This document shows, piece by piece, positions 11,378-24,135 of a stretch of DNA of 64,000 nt; within the stretch, counting starts at the first letter, position 1, and each line of letters opens with the position of its first letter. The notes below the pieces were generated by a model. That model worked only from the letters and a program-made list of their open reading frames with translations, had not been told where the DNA came from and searched no databases. A program made the position numbers and the translations under genes. Source of the stretch: Pithys albifrons albifrons (taxonomy: Eukaryota; Chordata; Aves; Passeriformes; Thamnophilidae); NCBI RefSeq assembly GCF_047495875.1, contig NC_092468.1:2456187-2520186 (forward strand), read 5' to 3'.

Positions 11378-12100
11378 TCACAGAATCACAGAACCATTTA
11401 GGGTGAAAAAGAGTATTTGAGTCCAATCTGTGCCCGATGCCCACCTTGTCCCCCAGCCCAGAGCACTGAGTGCCATGCCCAGTTGTTACTTGGACACCTC
11501 CTGGAATGGGGACTCCAAACCTCCCTGGGCAGCCCCTTCCAAAGCCTGACCACCCTTTCCATGTAGAAATTCCTCCTGATGTCCCCCCTGCCCCTGCCCT
11601 GGCCCAGCCTGAGGCCGTGCCCTCCCCTCCTGTCCCTGTGCCCTGGAGCAGAGCCCGACCCCCTGGCCCGGCTCCCCCCTCCTGGCAGGGATTGCAGAGC
11701 CAGAAGGTCCCCCCTGAGCCTCCTTTTCTCCAGGTTGAGCCCCCCCAGCTCCCTCAGCTGCTGCTCCAGCCCCTTCCCAGCTCCATTCCCTGCTCTGGGC
11801 ACACTCCAGCCCCTCAATGCCCTCCTGAACTGAGGGTCCAGAGGCCTCAGCCATGCCCAGCACAGGGACTGGCACTGCCCTGGGGCTGTCACACCCCATG
11901 GATGGCACAGCCCAGGGGCCATCAGCCCCTTGCCCACCTGGGCACACCTGGGCTCATGTCCAGTCACTGTCACAGCACCCCCAGGGCCCTTCCCAGCTTA
12001 CCAGCCCCTCTTTCCCACTCTGGAGTGTTCCATGGGTTCATTGTGACCCAAGTGCATGACCTGGCACTTGGCCTTGTTGAACCTCATACCATTTGCCTCA
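11378..12100 (-). mobile_element. CR1 LINE, longer 3' fragment with RT-end remnant
   Basis: On the minus strand it begins at the CR1 3' tail (cacagaatcacagaaccatt on plus) and runs through the full 3' UTR into the end of ORF2. The predicted peptide RFNKAKCQVMHLGHN near 12050-12090 matches the FNKxKCxxLHLG signature found just after the CR1 reverse-transcriptase catalytic region. It is 5'-truncated and the frame is broken downstream. Confidence 0.88.
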
Positions 12101-13355
12101 CCAGGGAGATGTTTCCCATGCAGGGAAATGGTTACTCTCTGTCTGGTGAAGGAAAACCCTCTGAGTGGTTCCTTGAAGACCATCCCATCTCCACTTCTGG
12201 CCCCCCTCCTGACCCACTGCTCCATGAGAAGACAGGCCTATGTAATCCTGTATAACAGACCAGGATATTGTTGTGATTAACTAGAGCAGATGCAAAACTT
12301 CACCAGAATTACCCAGGGTCAAATTGCCTTGTCCATGTCTCTCTTTTCCTCCTTTCTTCTACCTCACAGCCAGACTATCTTTGAACAAATTAGTCATTTT
12401 ACTTCATTCTTAATCATCTCATGAGCCAGCACTTGGAGATGGACGACCTATCATTCCAATCTGATGGAACAAATCCTCTATTTCTGTGCCTGGAGAGACT
12501 TTAGGTGGGAAAAGGGTCTTGTCTGAAGTCCACCTTCACACTACATAAGCTTTCCATCCATGGAGGGGGTAACACTGGGCAGTATTAATGCTGCAGTTCT
12601 GGATCTGCCACATCTCCTAAGCAGTTTCTGTGCTGTCCACACAGTACTTGCTTCTTGACACATTTACCTGCTTGTGCTCTCCTTGTTTTGGGAGATAATG
12701 GTCCGGATTTCACCCTCACACTTTGGATCTGAGCAGGGTTTGGTGACCAAAGTTGGTTGCCCAGGAGTGCAGAGCTGTGGTTGGTATTTAGCATTGTCTG
12801 GGTGGAGTTTCTTCTGCCATGAGCTCCAGCTGCAGTGGTTTCTGGGTGTTTGCAGCAGGTCTCCCCCTCTCTGGGCTCTGCTGGAGCACGTGTGGCTGCA
12901 GGAACCATCCCTCATCTCTATTAAAAAATATTCCAAATGATGCGGGGAGTAGAAGTTTGAGTTAATTACAAATGATTCTCGATTTCACCAGCATTTTATT
13001 AACAAATCCACATTAATCCAGTATTAAAGCAGGGTGGGATTATAGGATTTCTCTCATCTGCAGCTTGGAGCAAGGGAAGTCTATAATAAACCCACCTATT
13101 CATTTGACACAAAGCTGTTCTATCAAATCTACCCCAACATGTGGCCCCCCCGCCCTTCCCTGCCACATCCATATGCAATCCCATACAATGGCAACAGTAT
13201 ATTTGTGTCATTAATGGATACAAACCCAATCTGGGGTAAAATTGCCTGGCCTTGAAGACATTTTTCTGCCTTTCCAGGCTCTGCAGGTGACCTGGTGGGG
13301 ACAAGTTCCACCTGGCTTCCGTTTGAGACCATTTCCACCACAGAAGAACTGACCC
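12101..13355. other. Unrecognised intergenic sequence
   Basis: No gene or repeat was recognised. The last 40 bases before 13360 already resemble the 114-bp unit that follows (cagaagaactgaccccttgg). Confidence 0.4.
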
Positions 13356-13359
13356 CTTG

Positions 13360-15065
13360 GCTGTTTAACTGCCTCCATTTGCTATAAAACTGATGGACAA
13401 TGATGCCTCCTCTGCAAACTGAGGCTCACATGAGGTGGGACACACCAGAGGAAGGCACAGATCTGACCCCATGACTGTTTAACTGCCTCCATTTGCTGAA
13501 AAGCTCGTGGGCAATGATGCCTCCTCTGCAAACTGAGGCTCACATGAGGTGGGACACACCGGAGGAAGGCACAGATCTGACCCCATGACTGTTTAACTGC
13601 CTCCATTTGCTGAAAAGCTGATGGGCAATGATGCTTCTTCTGCAAACTGAGGCTCACATGAGGTGGGACACACCGGAGGAAGGCACAGATCTGACCCCAT
13701 GACTGTTTAACTGCCTCCATTTGCTGAAAAGCTCATGGGCAATGATGCCTCCTCTGCAAACTGAGGCTCACATGAGGTGGGACACACCGGAGGAAGGCAC
13801 AGATCTGATCCCTTGACTGTTTAACTGCCTCCATTTGCTGAAAAGCTCGTGGGCAATGATGCTTCCTCTGCAAACTGAGGCTCACATGAGGTGGGACACA
13901 CCGGAGGAAGGCACAGATCTGACCCCATGACTGTTTAACTGCCTCCATTTGCTGAAAAGCTCGTGGGCAATGATGCTTCCTCTGCAAACTGAGGCTCACA
14001 TGAGGTGGGACACACCAGAGGAAGGCACAGATCTGATCCCATGACTGTTTAACTGCCTCCATTTGCTGAAAAGCTCGTGGGCAATGATGCCTCCTCTGCA
14101 AACTGAGGCTCACATGAGGTGGGACACACCGGAGGAAGGCACAGATCTGAGCCCATGACTGTTTAACTGCCTCCATTTGCTGAAAAGCTCGTGGGCAATG
14201 ATGCTTCCTCTGCAAACTGAGGCTCACATGAGGTGGGACACACCAGAGGAAGGCACAGATCTGACCCCTTGGCTGTTTAACTGCCTCCATTTGCTGAAAA
14301 ACTGATGGACAATGATGCTTCCTCTGCAAACTGAGGCTCACATGAGGTGGGACACACCAGAGGAAGGCACAGATCTGACCCCATGACTGTTTAACTGCCT
14401 CCCTTTGCTGAAAAGCTCGTGGGCAATGATGCTTCCTCTGCAAACTGAGGCTCACATGAGGTGGGACACACCAGAGGAAGGCACAGATCTGACCCCTTGG
14501 CTGTTTAACTGCCTCCATTTGCTGAAAAACTGATGGACAATGATGCTTCCTCTGCAAACTGAGGCTCACATGAGGTGGGACACACCAGAGGAAGGCACAG
14601 ATCTGATCCCTTGACTGTTTAACTGCCTCCATTTGCTGAAAAGCTCATGGGCAATGATGCCTCCTCTGCAAACTGAGGCTCACATGAGGTGGGACACACC
14701 AGAGGAAGGCACAGATCTGAGCCCATGACTGTTTAACTGCCTCCATTTGCTGAAAAGCTGATGGGCAATGATGCTTCCTCTGCAAACTGAGGCTCACATG
14801 AGGTGGGACACACTGGAAGAAGGCACAGATCTGATCCCTTGACTGTTTAACTGCCTCCATTTGCTGAAAATCTTGTGGGCAATGATGCTTCCTCTGCAAA
14901 CTGAGGCTCACATGAGGTGGGACACACTGGAAGAAGGCACAGATCTGACCCCTTGGCTGTTTAACTGCCTCCATTTGCTGAAAAACTGATGGACAATGAT
15001 GCCTCCTCTGCAAACTGAGGCTCACATGAGGTGGGACACACCAGAGGAAGGCACAGATCTGAGCT
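13360..15065. repeat. 114-bp tandem array, 15 copies
   Basis: The landmark ctgtttaactgcctcc recurs at 13361, 13475, 13589 and so on at an exact 114-bp spacing. Units also share ctgcaaactgaggctcacat, gaggtgggacacacc and gaaggcacagatctga. Two subtypes alternate irregularly: gctcgtgggcaatg, usually with atgactg, and actgatggacaatg, always with ttggctg (near 13361, 14270, 14500 and 14955). The unit is 38 codons and free of stops on the minus strand, giving spurious repetitive open frames. I do not recognise the family. Confidence 0.97.
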
Positions 15066-15164
15066 GGAAGAAATAAGATGGAAAGGCAGAACTGTTTCAT
15101 CTTGATCCTGCCACGGTCCTCAAAATTGTCTTGAAAGTTTCCACAGAAAGCAGCCAGCTAAGGG

Positions 15165-15480
15165 ACTGAAATAGTTTGCTTCAAGATATAATCCTTTTAA
15201 TAAAATGTGAGGGTCAGAATTTCACGTTGGCAGGGAACATTTTGCTAAATAGGGCATGATGAGTTTGCTGTTCTGCTCCCGGACTGGGCGCTCGGGCTCG
15301 CGTGTAATGGTGGAGAATAATTGCATGAAATTGCCGTCTCTGCTGGGCTTGGTGCAGGTTGATCAGCCCAAAGTGTAACAGCTCCTGAGCTGAAAATGAT
15401 TCTTCTTAATTTTACGGACCTCTCCAACAAAAACCTCTCCCCTGACAACAAAAAAAAAAAAAGATCCAGAGAAAATGAAG
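15165..15480. other. Candidate conserved non-coding element
   Basis: Unique AT-rich DNA with octamer/homeodomain-like words (ataattgcatgaaat, tttaataaaatg) and a CpG-bearing core near 15285-15305. There is no coding frame. It follows the 114-bp array directly. The regulatory reading rests on composition only. Confidence 0.3.
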
Positions 15481-17365
15481 CAAAAGTTCAGGTTTCGCAG
15501 ACCTTTATTGTCTCACTCATCTGTGGAGATCTGAGCACTGAAATGATTTCTTTTTATACCTATAAAAACTAGCCCTTTCCCCACAGGTTTCTGATGAAAT
15601 AAAGAGGGGATTTGCTCATGGATAATTCTGCTGATTCAAAAAGCTGCATTTCTGCCTCTGAAATCGGCATTTTCAGCCAAATCTCGTTGCTCTGCTCTTG
15701 GTTTAGACCTGCCACAGGCTTGGAGCTGTGTAGAAATGAGACGAGTTGCCCCCCAGACACCTCAGCCTGGGACTCACCGGTGATGGGGCTCAGGAATGGG
15801 GCTCCTTCTGAGCCTTCCTGGGGGTTTCAGCATCTCTTTAGATCTGCTGCCCAGGCCTGTTTTCTCAAGAATATTGTTGAGAGTCATAAACAATTGAATG
15901 TGTATTAGGAAAAGGAATGAAGCCCATTTCCACCTCACCAGTGCTCTTTGGGGAAGCAAAGGGCAATATTTTATTTTTAGGCAGAATTCTTTCACTCAGC
16001 CCTGGGTCTGGATCTACAGCTCTCTGTTCTCTGGTACAAATGGTTTCACCCAGCAGGGAGCTGGAGCTCCCAAAGGTCACCAGGAGATTCTGTGGTCCTT
16101 TGCACCTACCTGCTCTTTTTATTTAGAAGATTAATCCTTCTGTGTGAGACCTTTTGGGTTGTCATCCAGATGGGGCAAAGCTGACCCTCTTGCTGTGCAG
16201 CTCCACTGGTGACAAACCTTCTGTTGGCCTCTAGGTCTTCCCTTTGAGCAAGGTAAATGCTACCTCAGGATGTCAGCTCTTGCTTCCAACTGTGGATGAT
16301 CTTAAAGGTCTTTTGAACCTAAATGGTTCTGTGGTGTCTAATCCTTGGTGTTCAGAGCCTGGACAAGCACCAACTCCAAGCCAGACACCCGCAATGCTCC
16401 TCCAACTCCACAAAGCCAAGGGTGAAACAAGGAGAGGAGAGATGGTCACACCTGGACATTGGGGCAGGAGGTGAATGCAGAGTGGGATTTAGGCAGAGTG
16501 GAACACCTGCCCCTGGGTGTTCCATTCCCATGTGTCCCTCTGGCCTGACTCAATCCACGCTCTAAAGCCAACCCAGCCAAAACCTGAGTTTCTCCTCGCC
16601 ACTGGCAGGTCACAATTAATACCACTTGAACCACATCTCCAGGGACCTCTTGGTGACATTTTCTGGGTGACACAGGGCAGTCCCTGTACCAAGGCATTGC
16701 TGACAATACTGTCAAAGAGCATTTTTAACTATTGCTTTTATCCAGGTGGCACTGGGAAAGCCCCCACCCTCCTGAGCTCTGCTGGGGCGGCTGCGAGGAC
16801 GTGGGTGAAGCTTTCTCTGAAAGACAATTTATGGTCCATCTGCTCCTTGCCAGGTCTCTGCCATCTTCACTGCAGGCAATTTGGAGTACAAACAACCCTT
16901 TTGTGCCTGTCACTTCAGGAGCTCCCTGATAAACACGGATGTGGAGGGGAGCTGACGTGAAAATATGAGATACCTCCTGCCCGCAGCCTGTGCCAAGATC
17001 CCAGGCAAAATGCACCATCTGCATCAGGTCCTATTAAGTAAATTAATGCTCTGGAATTTTTAGAAAAATTAAAATGTAATAAAAAGAGAACAAACCCAAG
17101 GAAGTTCTTTCACAAATTAGTCTTGATTTGCAAGAAAAATGATGCAATCAAGGGAGCTCCAGGACAACAAATGAGCCCACGACAGAGACATCCATTAAGG
17201 GGGCTGTTTGTATAAAGAAGTTTCTTCTCTCCCACCTCTTCTCAAGCTCCTCTTTTGAGGTGTTTTTGGGCATGGATTGAGGTATGTGGTCAGATGCAGA
17301 AGGGAGAGCTCTCCTGGCTGCTTCTGACCCTGATCTTGGAGCTGGGGAGGAGACTGGGGCACCTC
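15481..17365. other. Unrecognised intergenic sequence with a CR1 3' tip
   Basis: Mostly featureless. At 16296-16342 the string gatcttaaaggtcttttgaa followed by cctaaatggttctgtgg looks like the last ~45 bp of a plus-strand CR1. About 17030-17210 is AT-rich and non-repetitive. No gene was found. Confidence 0.45.
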
Positions 17366-18225
17366 AGTGGTGCACTGAGGAAGTTTGCTGATGATACAAA
17401 ATTGGGAGGAGCTGTCAACTCCCTGGAAGGCAGGGAGGCCCTGCAGAGAGACCTGGACAAATCAGAGGGCTGGGCAATCACCAACTCTATGAAGTTTAAC
17501 AGAGAAAAGTGCCAGATCCTGCCCCTGAGATGGGGCAACCCTGGGTGTGTGGACTGACTAGGAATGAGAGGCTGGAAAACAGTGCCAGGAAAGGGCCCTG
17601 GGGGTCCTGGTTGATGGCAAGTTGGCCACAAATCAGCAATGCCTTGGAGCCAGCAGGGACATCCCTGTCCTGGGGGGCATCAGGCCCAGCATGGCCAGCT
17701 GGGTGAGGGAGTGGATTGTCCCACTCTGTTCTGCACTGGGGAAGCCTCATCTGCAATTTTGGGGCAGTTTGGGTGACACAATGAAAGAAGGATCTAAAGC
17801 TGTTAGAGACCATCCAAAGGAGACCATGAGGAAGGAGAAGGGTCTCAAGGGGGAGCCATACAAGGAGCATCTGAGGACACTTGGCTTGTTCAGCTGGAGG
17901 AGATTGAGATCAGAGCTCATTGGAATCTGCAGCTTCCTTCAGGAAAGCTCCAGCATCTGCTCTGGGGGGACCAGAGACAGGACCCAGGGAACAGCTGTGT
18001 CAGGGCAGGGTTGGGTTGGATCTCAGATAAAGGCTCTTCCCCCAGAGAGTGGTGGGCACTGACCAGGCTCCCCAGGGCAGTGGGCACAGCCCCAAGGCTG
18101 CCAGAGCTCCAGGAGGGTTTGGACAATGCTCTCAGGGTGTCATTGTTGGGGTGTCCTGGGCAGGGTCAGGAGTTGGACTCGATGATCCTTGTGGGTCCCT
18201 TCCGACTCAGGTTATTCCATTGCTC
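17366..18225 (+). mobile_element. CR1 LINE fragment including RT FADD motif
   Basis: A 5'-truncated CR1 on the plus strand. The open segment 17255-17557 encodes RKFADDTKLGG, with the reverse-transcriptase catalytic FADD at 17384-17395, followed by MKFNREKCQILPLRW, the usual CR1 downstream signature. After that the frame breaks, and the 3' UTR ends in gttggactcgatgatccttg and ccttccgactcagg. At 17970-18012 it holds a single copy of the roughly 40-bp segment (acaggacccagggaacagct, gtgtcagggcagg) that is amplified to about ten copies at 36.0 and 38.6 kb. Its 3' tail matches the SINE tails at 8.9 and 63.1 kb. Confidence 0.9.
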
Positions 18226-18487
18226 TAAGAGGAGCAGCATCCAGGGGACCTGCATCCTGACTGACGTTCTTTGGAGGAGCTGGGAAGGAAGGACAGACCT
18301 CACTGCCATCCTGCACAAAGGTGTTGAGGACAACAAAAGATCTGCTCCACGGAAAGCAGAAGCATCTCCCATGGGAGCCCATCTCACATTCAGAGGAGGG
18401 GACTGGGACACGATGCACATGGGGAATGCCAGGCTGCCTCTGCTTGCCCCGTGCTGGTGCCCCCAGCCCTTCATCTCCCAGCCCAAC

Positions 18488-19176
18488 TGTGCTGGTATAA
18501 AGGAAAACTGGCAGCAGAAACAAACCCAAAAGAGATTATAAGTCAGAGTTACAATTTAATAACAATATTACAATAAATGCAATGGCACAAAGAGAAATTG
18601 GGTTTAACCCCCAACCCCAGCAGTGTAACCCACCCCCTGCGGCACAAACACAGGGGGGTTTGGTGGCCCCTGTGCTGAGCCCCACGTGGTTCCCTCTAGT
18701 CCAAAGGCAAAGGAAGGGACAAACCTGTTGGTGCAGATGATGGCACAGTCTGATGGAGAGTGGGGGGCTCCTCCTGTCGAGGCTCTGCTCCTCCTCTGGA
18801 TCCAATGAGTGGTCCCCAAGTCCCCAAAGCCCAAGTCCCCAAAGCCCTGAGGTTTGGGTGGGAGTCCCCAGTGCCTCCCCCAGGGCAGGGAGTTCCTCAC
18901 TGGGGGATCTGACTCTGGCAGTCAGGGGGGATTTTGGACTCGTTGCTGGCCCCTGAGCAGAGCTGAGCCCTCAGGTGGGTGTGGAGGTGCCAAGGAGTCC
19001 CTGCAGGGCAGTTCTCCCAGCTCCTCTGCCAGGCTTCTTTCCCAGCCAGCTCCCAGCCTGAGGGCTCAGCTGTGCCCTGGGCAGCTGCTGCCAATGGGCA
19101 GTTGGGAACAGTTGCTGGGCAATGGCCAGAGGGTTTAGAATGCCCAGCTTTGGTCCCAGCTTGCTGAACTGGGGCA
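18488..19176 (-). mobile_element. Solo LTR, family A, 5-bp target duplication
   Basis: A 689-bp segment bounded by TG and CA and flanked by the perfect duplication ccaac at 18483-18487 and 19177-19181. The same family occurs at 33872-34497 and 55049-55767. It is read on the minus strand because the AATAAA-like, AT-rich end (near 18540-18580) would then lie near the 3' end, and in the 34-kb sister copy a TATA-like motif lies upstream of it. No internal retroviral sequence is attached, so this is a solo LTR. A 5-bp duplication fits ERVL or some ERV1 groups. Confidence 0.88.
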
Positions 19177-19181
19177 CCAAC

Positions 19182-20057
19182 TCAGGCCATCAAACACACC
19201 CACCCAACATGAGGAACGAGGCTCCCCAAACGACAGCTCAAAATAACTCACACTCCAGTGAGAGCAGCAGACAAAGGCAAAGAAAAGCAGAGGAGCAGGA
19301 ACCCTTCAAGCTAAAGCATGTTATTAAGGAACAGTCCTTTTTTGAAGTTTGTTGATTTTATTTTTATCATATTTTAGCACAAACCCTTTTCATGTTATAA
19401 ATTAAGTCACTGCTCGAGAAGGGTTATGTTGTGGGTTTGGGGTTTTTTTTTTTAGATGCATTTCCTATAGAGAGATTTTTTTAAGTTTCTAGTACAAAAT
19501 AAATAAACAAATAAATAAATAAAAACGTGGAAAGCTGTGTTGAATTATGTGATACATTGAAATTAAAATGAAATTCCAAATTATCTTGCAGTCAGGGGCT
19601 GATGTGGACTGAGTGATAATAAATAAAGGTTAAAAGGACATTGGCAAGTCTTTTTTCATGGCTTTCAATTTTTCCCCTCCCTGTTGTTTGTAAAAACCTC
19701 TTAGAAGATTAAAAATAATATTTCTTTCTCTATTGATTTTTTTTCCCCTTTTTCCGCATTTGAAAACAGCATTTATTTATTTTCTGTGTTTCTAATGGAG
19801 CTGGGATTAATGTGGCTTTATTTGCTCTCTGCTTGGCTTGTGCTTTCTTCTCACAGAGGGACCTGGTGCTGATCCTTAACAGAACTGCAGGAACTCAGCA
19901 TCAAATTCCTCAGCAGATCCTCACCCAGGGGTCAAGGTCAGCAGTAAATACCCTGACCTTGGGGCAGCCACACCAAAAATGATATCCCCATGTCTAAGGT
20001 TGTGCCTGATCCAAGGGCTCTGTCCCTTTGTGTCCCTTGTTCTGGAGGGAAGAGGAG
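19182..20057. other. AT-rich intergenic sequence
   Basis: No gene. It contains an (AAAT)-type simple repeat at about 19497-19523 and several T-runs (19440-19452, 19738-19755). About 19540-19860 is unique and AT-rich, possibly conserved, but I have no direct support. Confidence 0.4.
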
Positions 20058-20520
20058 ATCACAGAATCAAAGAATGGTTTGGGTGGGAAGGCACCTTAAA
20101 GATCATCCAATCCCACTTCCTGCCATGGGCAGGGACACCTTCCACTATTCCAGGGTTGCTCCAAACCCCATCCACCCTGGCCTTGGACACTCCCAGGGAT
20201 GGGGCAGCCACAGCTGCTCTGCCCAACCTGTGCCAGGGCCTGCCCACCCTCACAGGGAACAATTTCTTCCCAACATCTCATCTATCAGTTTAAACTCATT
20301 GCCCCTTGTCCTCTCACTATTTGCCCATGTAAAAAGTTGCTCTCCCTCTTTTTTATAAACCCCCTTCAGGCACTGGAAGGGGCTCTCAGGTTTCCCTGGA
20401 GCCTTCTCTTCTCCAGGTGACCCCCCAGCTCTTCCAGCCTGGCTCCAAAGCAGGAGGGATCCAGCCCTGGAGCATCTCTGGACTCATTCCAGCAGCAGCT
20501 CCACATGTGTCTTGTGTTCC
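20058..20520 (-). mobile_element. CR1 LINE 3' fragment
   Basis: Minus-strand CR1. The plus-strand reading begins with the inverted tail (cacagaatcaaagaatggtt, gggtgggaaggcaccttaaa), then the inverted ttggacactcccagggatgg block and an inverted mid-UTR ending near tcttgtgttcc. It belongs to a different 3' tail group from the 17.4-kb copy (ccttaaagatcatcc type). Confidence 0.82.
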
Positions 20521-20620
20521 ATTCAACCTGGCCTTGGACACTCCCAGGGATGGGGCAGCCACAGCTTCTCTGCCCAGCCTGTGCCAGGGCCTGCCCACCT
20601 TCACAGGGAAGAACTAAATA
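20521..20620 (-). mobile_element. Second CR1 fragment or local duplication
   Basis: The sequence ccttggacactcccagggat followed by ggggcagccacagc repeats the segment at about 20180-20275 with a few differences and abuts the previous CR1. It is either a second truncated CR1 of the same subfamily or a local duplication. Confidence 0.65.
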
Positions 20621-20974
20621 TTTGGTGGGATCATTTATGGTGAGTAAAACTTGCCATGCTTCTTCTCCCAGGTGCTCCTCCGCTCTCTTTTACCCCAGAA
20701 AACAGAGGATCAGATCATCCCTACTCCTCACAACACTGTCCATCAGGAAAATACATTTTATTGATGTGGAAAAGCCATTTTCTGTAATAAATACCAATTT
20801 CTATCAATAGAAAATGCATTTTTCTGATTGGATATATTTTTTCTGCTGGCAAAACCTGGAGCTTTCTCACACAAGGCCATGAGAGGATGCAGCATCTCGG
20901 GAGACCATCTGCCCACCTTTGCTGCTGGATCCACCGTCATGTTGTTGAGGACAAGTTGGAGCCACATGGGGGTT

Positions 20975-21235
20975 GGGCTCTTTTCCTCAGTATCAAGTGA
21001 CAGGATGAGAGGAAACAGCCTCAGGTTGTGCCAGGGGAGGGTCAGGTTCAACATCAGGAGGAATTTCTTCAGACATTGGAAGGGGCTGCCCAGGGAGGTT
21101 TGGAATCTCCACTCCTGGAGGTGTCCAAGGAACAACTGGACGTGGCCCTCAGTGCTCCAAGGCGGGGATTGGTCACAGGCTGGATTTGATGACCTCAGAG
21201 CTCTTTTCCAACTTCAGTGATTCTGTGATTCCATG
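20975..21235 (+). mobile_element. CR1 LINE 3' fragment
   Basis: Plus-strand CR1 3' UTR: aggtcaggttcaacatcagg-like then aggaatttcttcagacattg, ggctgcccagggaggtttgg, ggaggtgtccaaggaacaac, and the tail gagctcttttccaacttcag followed by tgattctgtgattcc. Confidence 0.85.
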
Positions 21236-22440
21236 AAAAAACCCCAAGGATATATTTTTGTGCTGTCTGCTCTGCACCTGGAGATCTCCCTGCCAGGGAA
21301 AAGATACAGCAACAAGAATTACTTTCTAGGGACAGCTTAAGCTTGAACTGCTCCTGGGGACAATCCATCCTAAAATCCAAGAGGTGAGGAGGAGCTCTCT
21401 GGAGTCCATGGGGCAAGTGGCACCCCCAACAAGAAGCAGGGCTGGCTGTGACCCCTTTGCAGCACTGGTGTCCTGCTGCTGCCTGGGGCAGGGCTGATCC
21501 CAATCCCACAGAGGGGAACCAGGTACCATCCCAAAAGCTGGGAAAGCTCCTGGCACCACACCAGCATGATGTGAGTCTTCAACTGATGGAACCTCCTGGG
21601 GGACAGGTTGGATGAGCTTCCTCATCTTTCTTTCCTCACCAACCTGAAGGCTGTTTGGGGAGGAGGATGGTGTTTCACTTATTATTGAGGGGGTTATTCG
21701 TGCATCCACCTCCAGGAGGAGATCACAGGTTGGGATGTTGCATCATCCATTGGGTCTGGTGGATGGAGCTCAGGAGCTCGACAGCCTGTCTGAGCAAAGT
21801 CACTCCACTCTGCTCTCTCTTGGCTTTGAACACCCAATATTTTGGGCAGAGATGGGCTGGGCTTGAGGAGGAGGTGCAGGGGGAGGATGTTGGCAGTGCA
21901 GACATCACACATGTGGTGCCAGCAGCCCTGTGGCAGCAGAACCACTCTGGCAAACCCTGTGGGGCCACAGTGGTGACCCTCAAACCATCCCTTGTCCTGG
22001 CTTGGCTCATCCATGGACAGGGAGCTGATACCTCATGTTCCCCTACATTAACATTCCTTACACTCCCTTACAGCAATCCCCATGCTGGGAAAGCCCTTCC
22101 TAGAGGTGGCAGGACATTTATTTTTGGGTGCATGTCACCAGTAGCACTAAAGCTGTGAATGGTTTTTGTTCCACCTCTGAGCTTTTCAGAAGGGGAAGAA
22201 CCTGCCAAGATATATTTGTGTAGGGCCCAACACAGCAGGAACTTACAGTCAAAAAAACCCCAGGAAACCCCATAAAAGAACAACAGCAAGAGATGCTACT
22301 GAGATTTAATTCCCTGGGGCCACTCCTGGGGGTGGGAGCTGGTGTTTTAGGGTCATCAGTGTGCCAAAAAAGCGTGTTGAGAGCCAGATATGTTCAGTAA
22401 GACTTTCCAAACCTTTGCTGTGTGAAGCCAGCATTTCTGA
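21236..22440. other. Unrecognised intergenic sequence
   Basis: I saw no gene or identifiable repeat over this 1.2-kb stretch. Confidence 0.4.
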
Positions 22441-22446
22441 GCAGCA

Positions 22447-23009
22447 TGATGCCAAAGGGGTTTTTGTTCTGATTTTCACGTTTTGTAGATTTTAGGAACA
22501 CAGTAGTTGTAGATTTTTAGAGGGTTAATATTTCTAACAGTTTAATGCCTTTCTATCACTACCCCTGTCCCAGAACAGGGAGCTCAAATTCCTTTAGTTA
22601 ATTAATCTTGTTTAGACTCCTTTCCAAGGTAGAGCTGAAGGATATCAGAAGGCCTTTAAAAGAAACATAAACACAGGTCAGAGTGACCCAAAAGCCAGAA
22701 CTGGATGAACTCCAAGAGACCTTTGTGTGCCTGAGGAAGAAGAGTTGATGAAGACAGAGGGTCTTGACGACCCCAGACCCAATTCCAGGGGTTGGACCAG
22801 GGGTGGGACTGGGGCTGGACTGGGAAATGTGTAAAGCAATGATTGGAGGGATCTTATTATAAAAGCCATGGAAACAGGAACTGGGACACATGGATGTCAT
22901 CCTGTATTCCTGTGGGCTGTAGGCCTGGGATATTAAAGGACCTTTACTTTTTATCTTACCCTGCACTAACGTGGCTCAGAGTCCTGTTTTTGGGGGGAAG
23001 GGTCATTCA
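22447..23009 (+). mobile_element. LTR-like repeat, family B, copy 1
   Basis: A 563-bp segment nearly identical to 57095-57634. Both start tgatgccaaaggggtttttg and end ggaagggtcattca, consistent with LTR TG and CA termini. A TATA-like cttattataaaagcc is followed about 75 bp on by ggatattaaagg, a possible polyadenylation signal, giving an LTR-like promoter and signal order on the plus strand. Flanking cagca and cggca could be a 5-bp target duplication with one change. It could instead be another kind of interspersed repeat. Confidence 0.65.
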
Positions 23010-23479
23010 CGGCATCAAGCAGAAGGTGTGTTTCCTAAGGAGGAAAGAAAAGGGGGAAAGGCAGGGGGGCAACCCCTCTGTGGGGAATGGCAGCAGATTT
23101 TAGCATGGCTTGGCTTTCTATTTCCTTAGTCAGTGGAGAAAAGGAATGTCCACGAGCAGCTTCATGGAGCGGCTCTAAATCCCTGTAGGACACACACACC
23201 AAACATGCAGGATCCAGAGGGGCTTTTTGGGGGGGTGAGGAGGAGGCAAAGGGAGATTCAAGAAGAAAACCCTCCCCAATTTTTGGGGTGCACTGGGAAG
23301 GCAACAACAAGTCCAAAGGCTGCTGGGCTTTTGCAACTGGGAAGTTTCACCGGCGCTGACTTTCTTATCGCTGCGCCTGCGACGGCGTGTGATGCTTTAT
23401 TAGCACCCTCCCCGGTAATCCCGGCAGTGGTGAGGGGGAAAAGAGTGTCAGATCAAAAGGGGGAGTGTGGAAGCAGCAG

Positions 23480-24135
23480 CTAAGCAGGTTGCTGGGATGC
23501 TAATGATTGCTTCCCTCATTCTCTGAGTGTCACACACAACATGTCTAAGCCCGGCGCGGCGCGTAAGCCACACAAATAGCCATATTTGTTAACATTCATG
23601 TGACTCTTTCGTCTGAGCTGTATTTCCTTGAGTACACCACAATGAAGAGTTTCTTTTAATAGGGATCAACCAGGAAAAAACAACTGTGAGGGACTTTTCT
23701 CTCCCTCTGCCTCCCTCCCTCCCGCTCTCTCTCTCTCTCTCTCACTCCCTCTCTCACTCTCTCTAAACCTTTTACACTGCGGTTGAACAAGCCTCTGGAT
23801 AAAGACTTTATCCAAAAACCCCCTCTTTAAAGTTATTTCAAATTTCTCTGCAAGGCTTTCAGAAATCTGTTTGTTTGAGGGCAGAATTAGATGTGACCGG
23901 CGTTTTATTGTGACATAAAACCATATTTCTTCCCTGGAAGATTAAAAAATAAAATCGGTTAATAAGAAAAGCTGTCAGCAACAGAAAATGGCTGACATAA
24001 TCCGTTTATCCTCCGAGCAATAAAGATATTGGTCCTTGGGAGTCTATCCTCTCTCTCATGTTATTTCGCCCAAAACATTATCTTCCCAGCATTCTGATGG
24101 ATTAAGAAGTCATATGGGAGATAGCAGGGAAATGA
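23480..24135. other. Candidate conserved non-coding region with CT microsatellite
   Basis: Non-repetitive AT-rich blocks at 23500-23690 and 23860-24135 flank a CT-rich simple repeat at 23697-23766. The blocks have CpG words (gcccggcgcggcgcg), forkhead-like tttgttaacatt, and TAAT/ATAA cores (ggcgttttattgtgacataa). There are no coding frames. I read this as candidate developmental enhancer sequence on composition alone. Confidence 0.35.
23697..23766. repeat. CT-rich microsatellite
   Basis: Polypyrimidine tract dominated by CT dinucleotides with ccctccct interruptions. A second, more diffuse pyrimidine-rich stretch follows at about 24165-24265. Confidence 0.9.

Noticed and set aside
13733..14632. 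299-residue minus-strand repetitive frame (MEAVKQSW-type)
   Set aside because: It arises from the 114-bp tandem unit, a stop-free multiple of three. There is no flanking gene structure.
13360..15065. CRISPR array
   Set aside because: The units are contiguous 114-bp tandem repeats with no unique spacers. The same holds for the other arrays, and the genome is avian.
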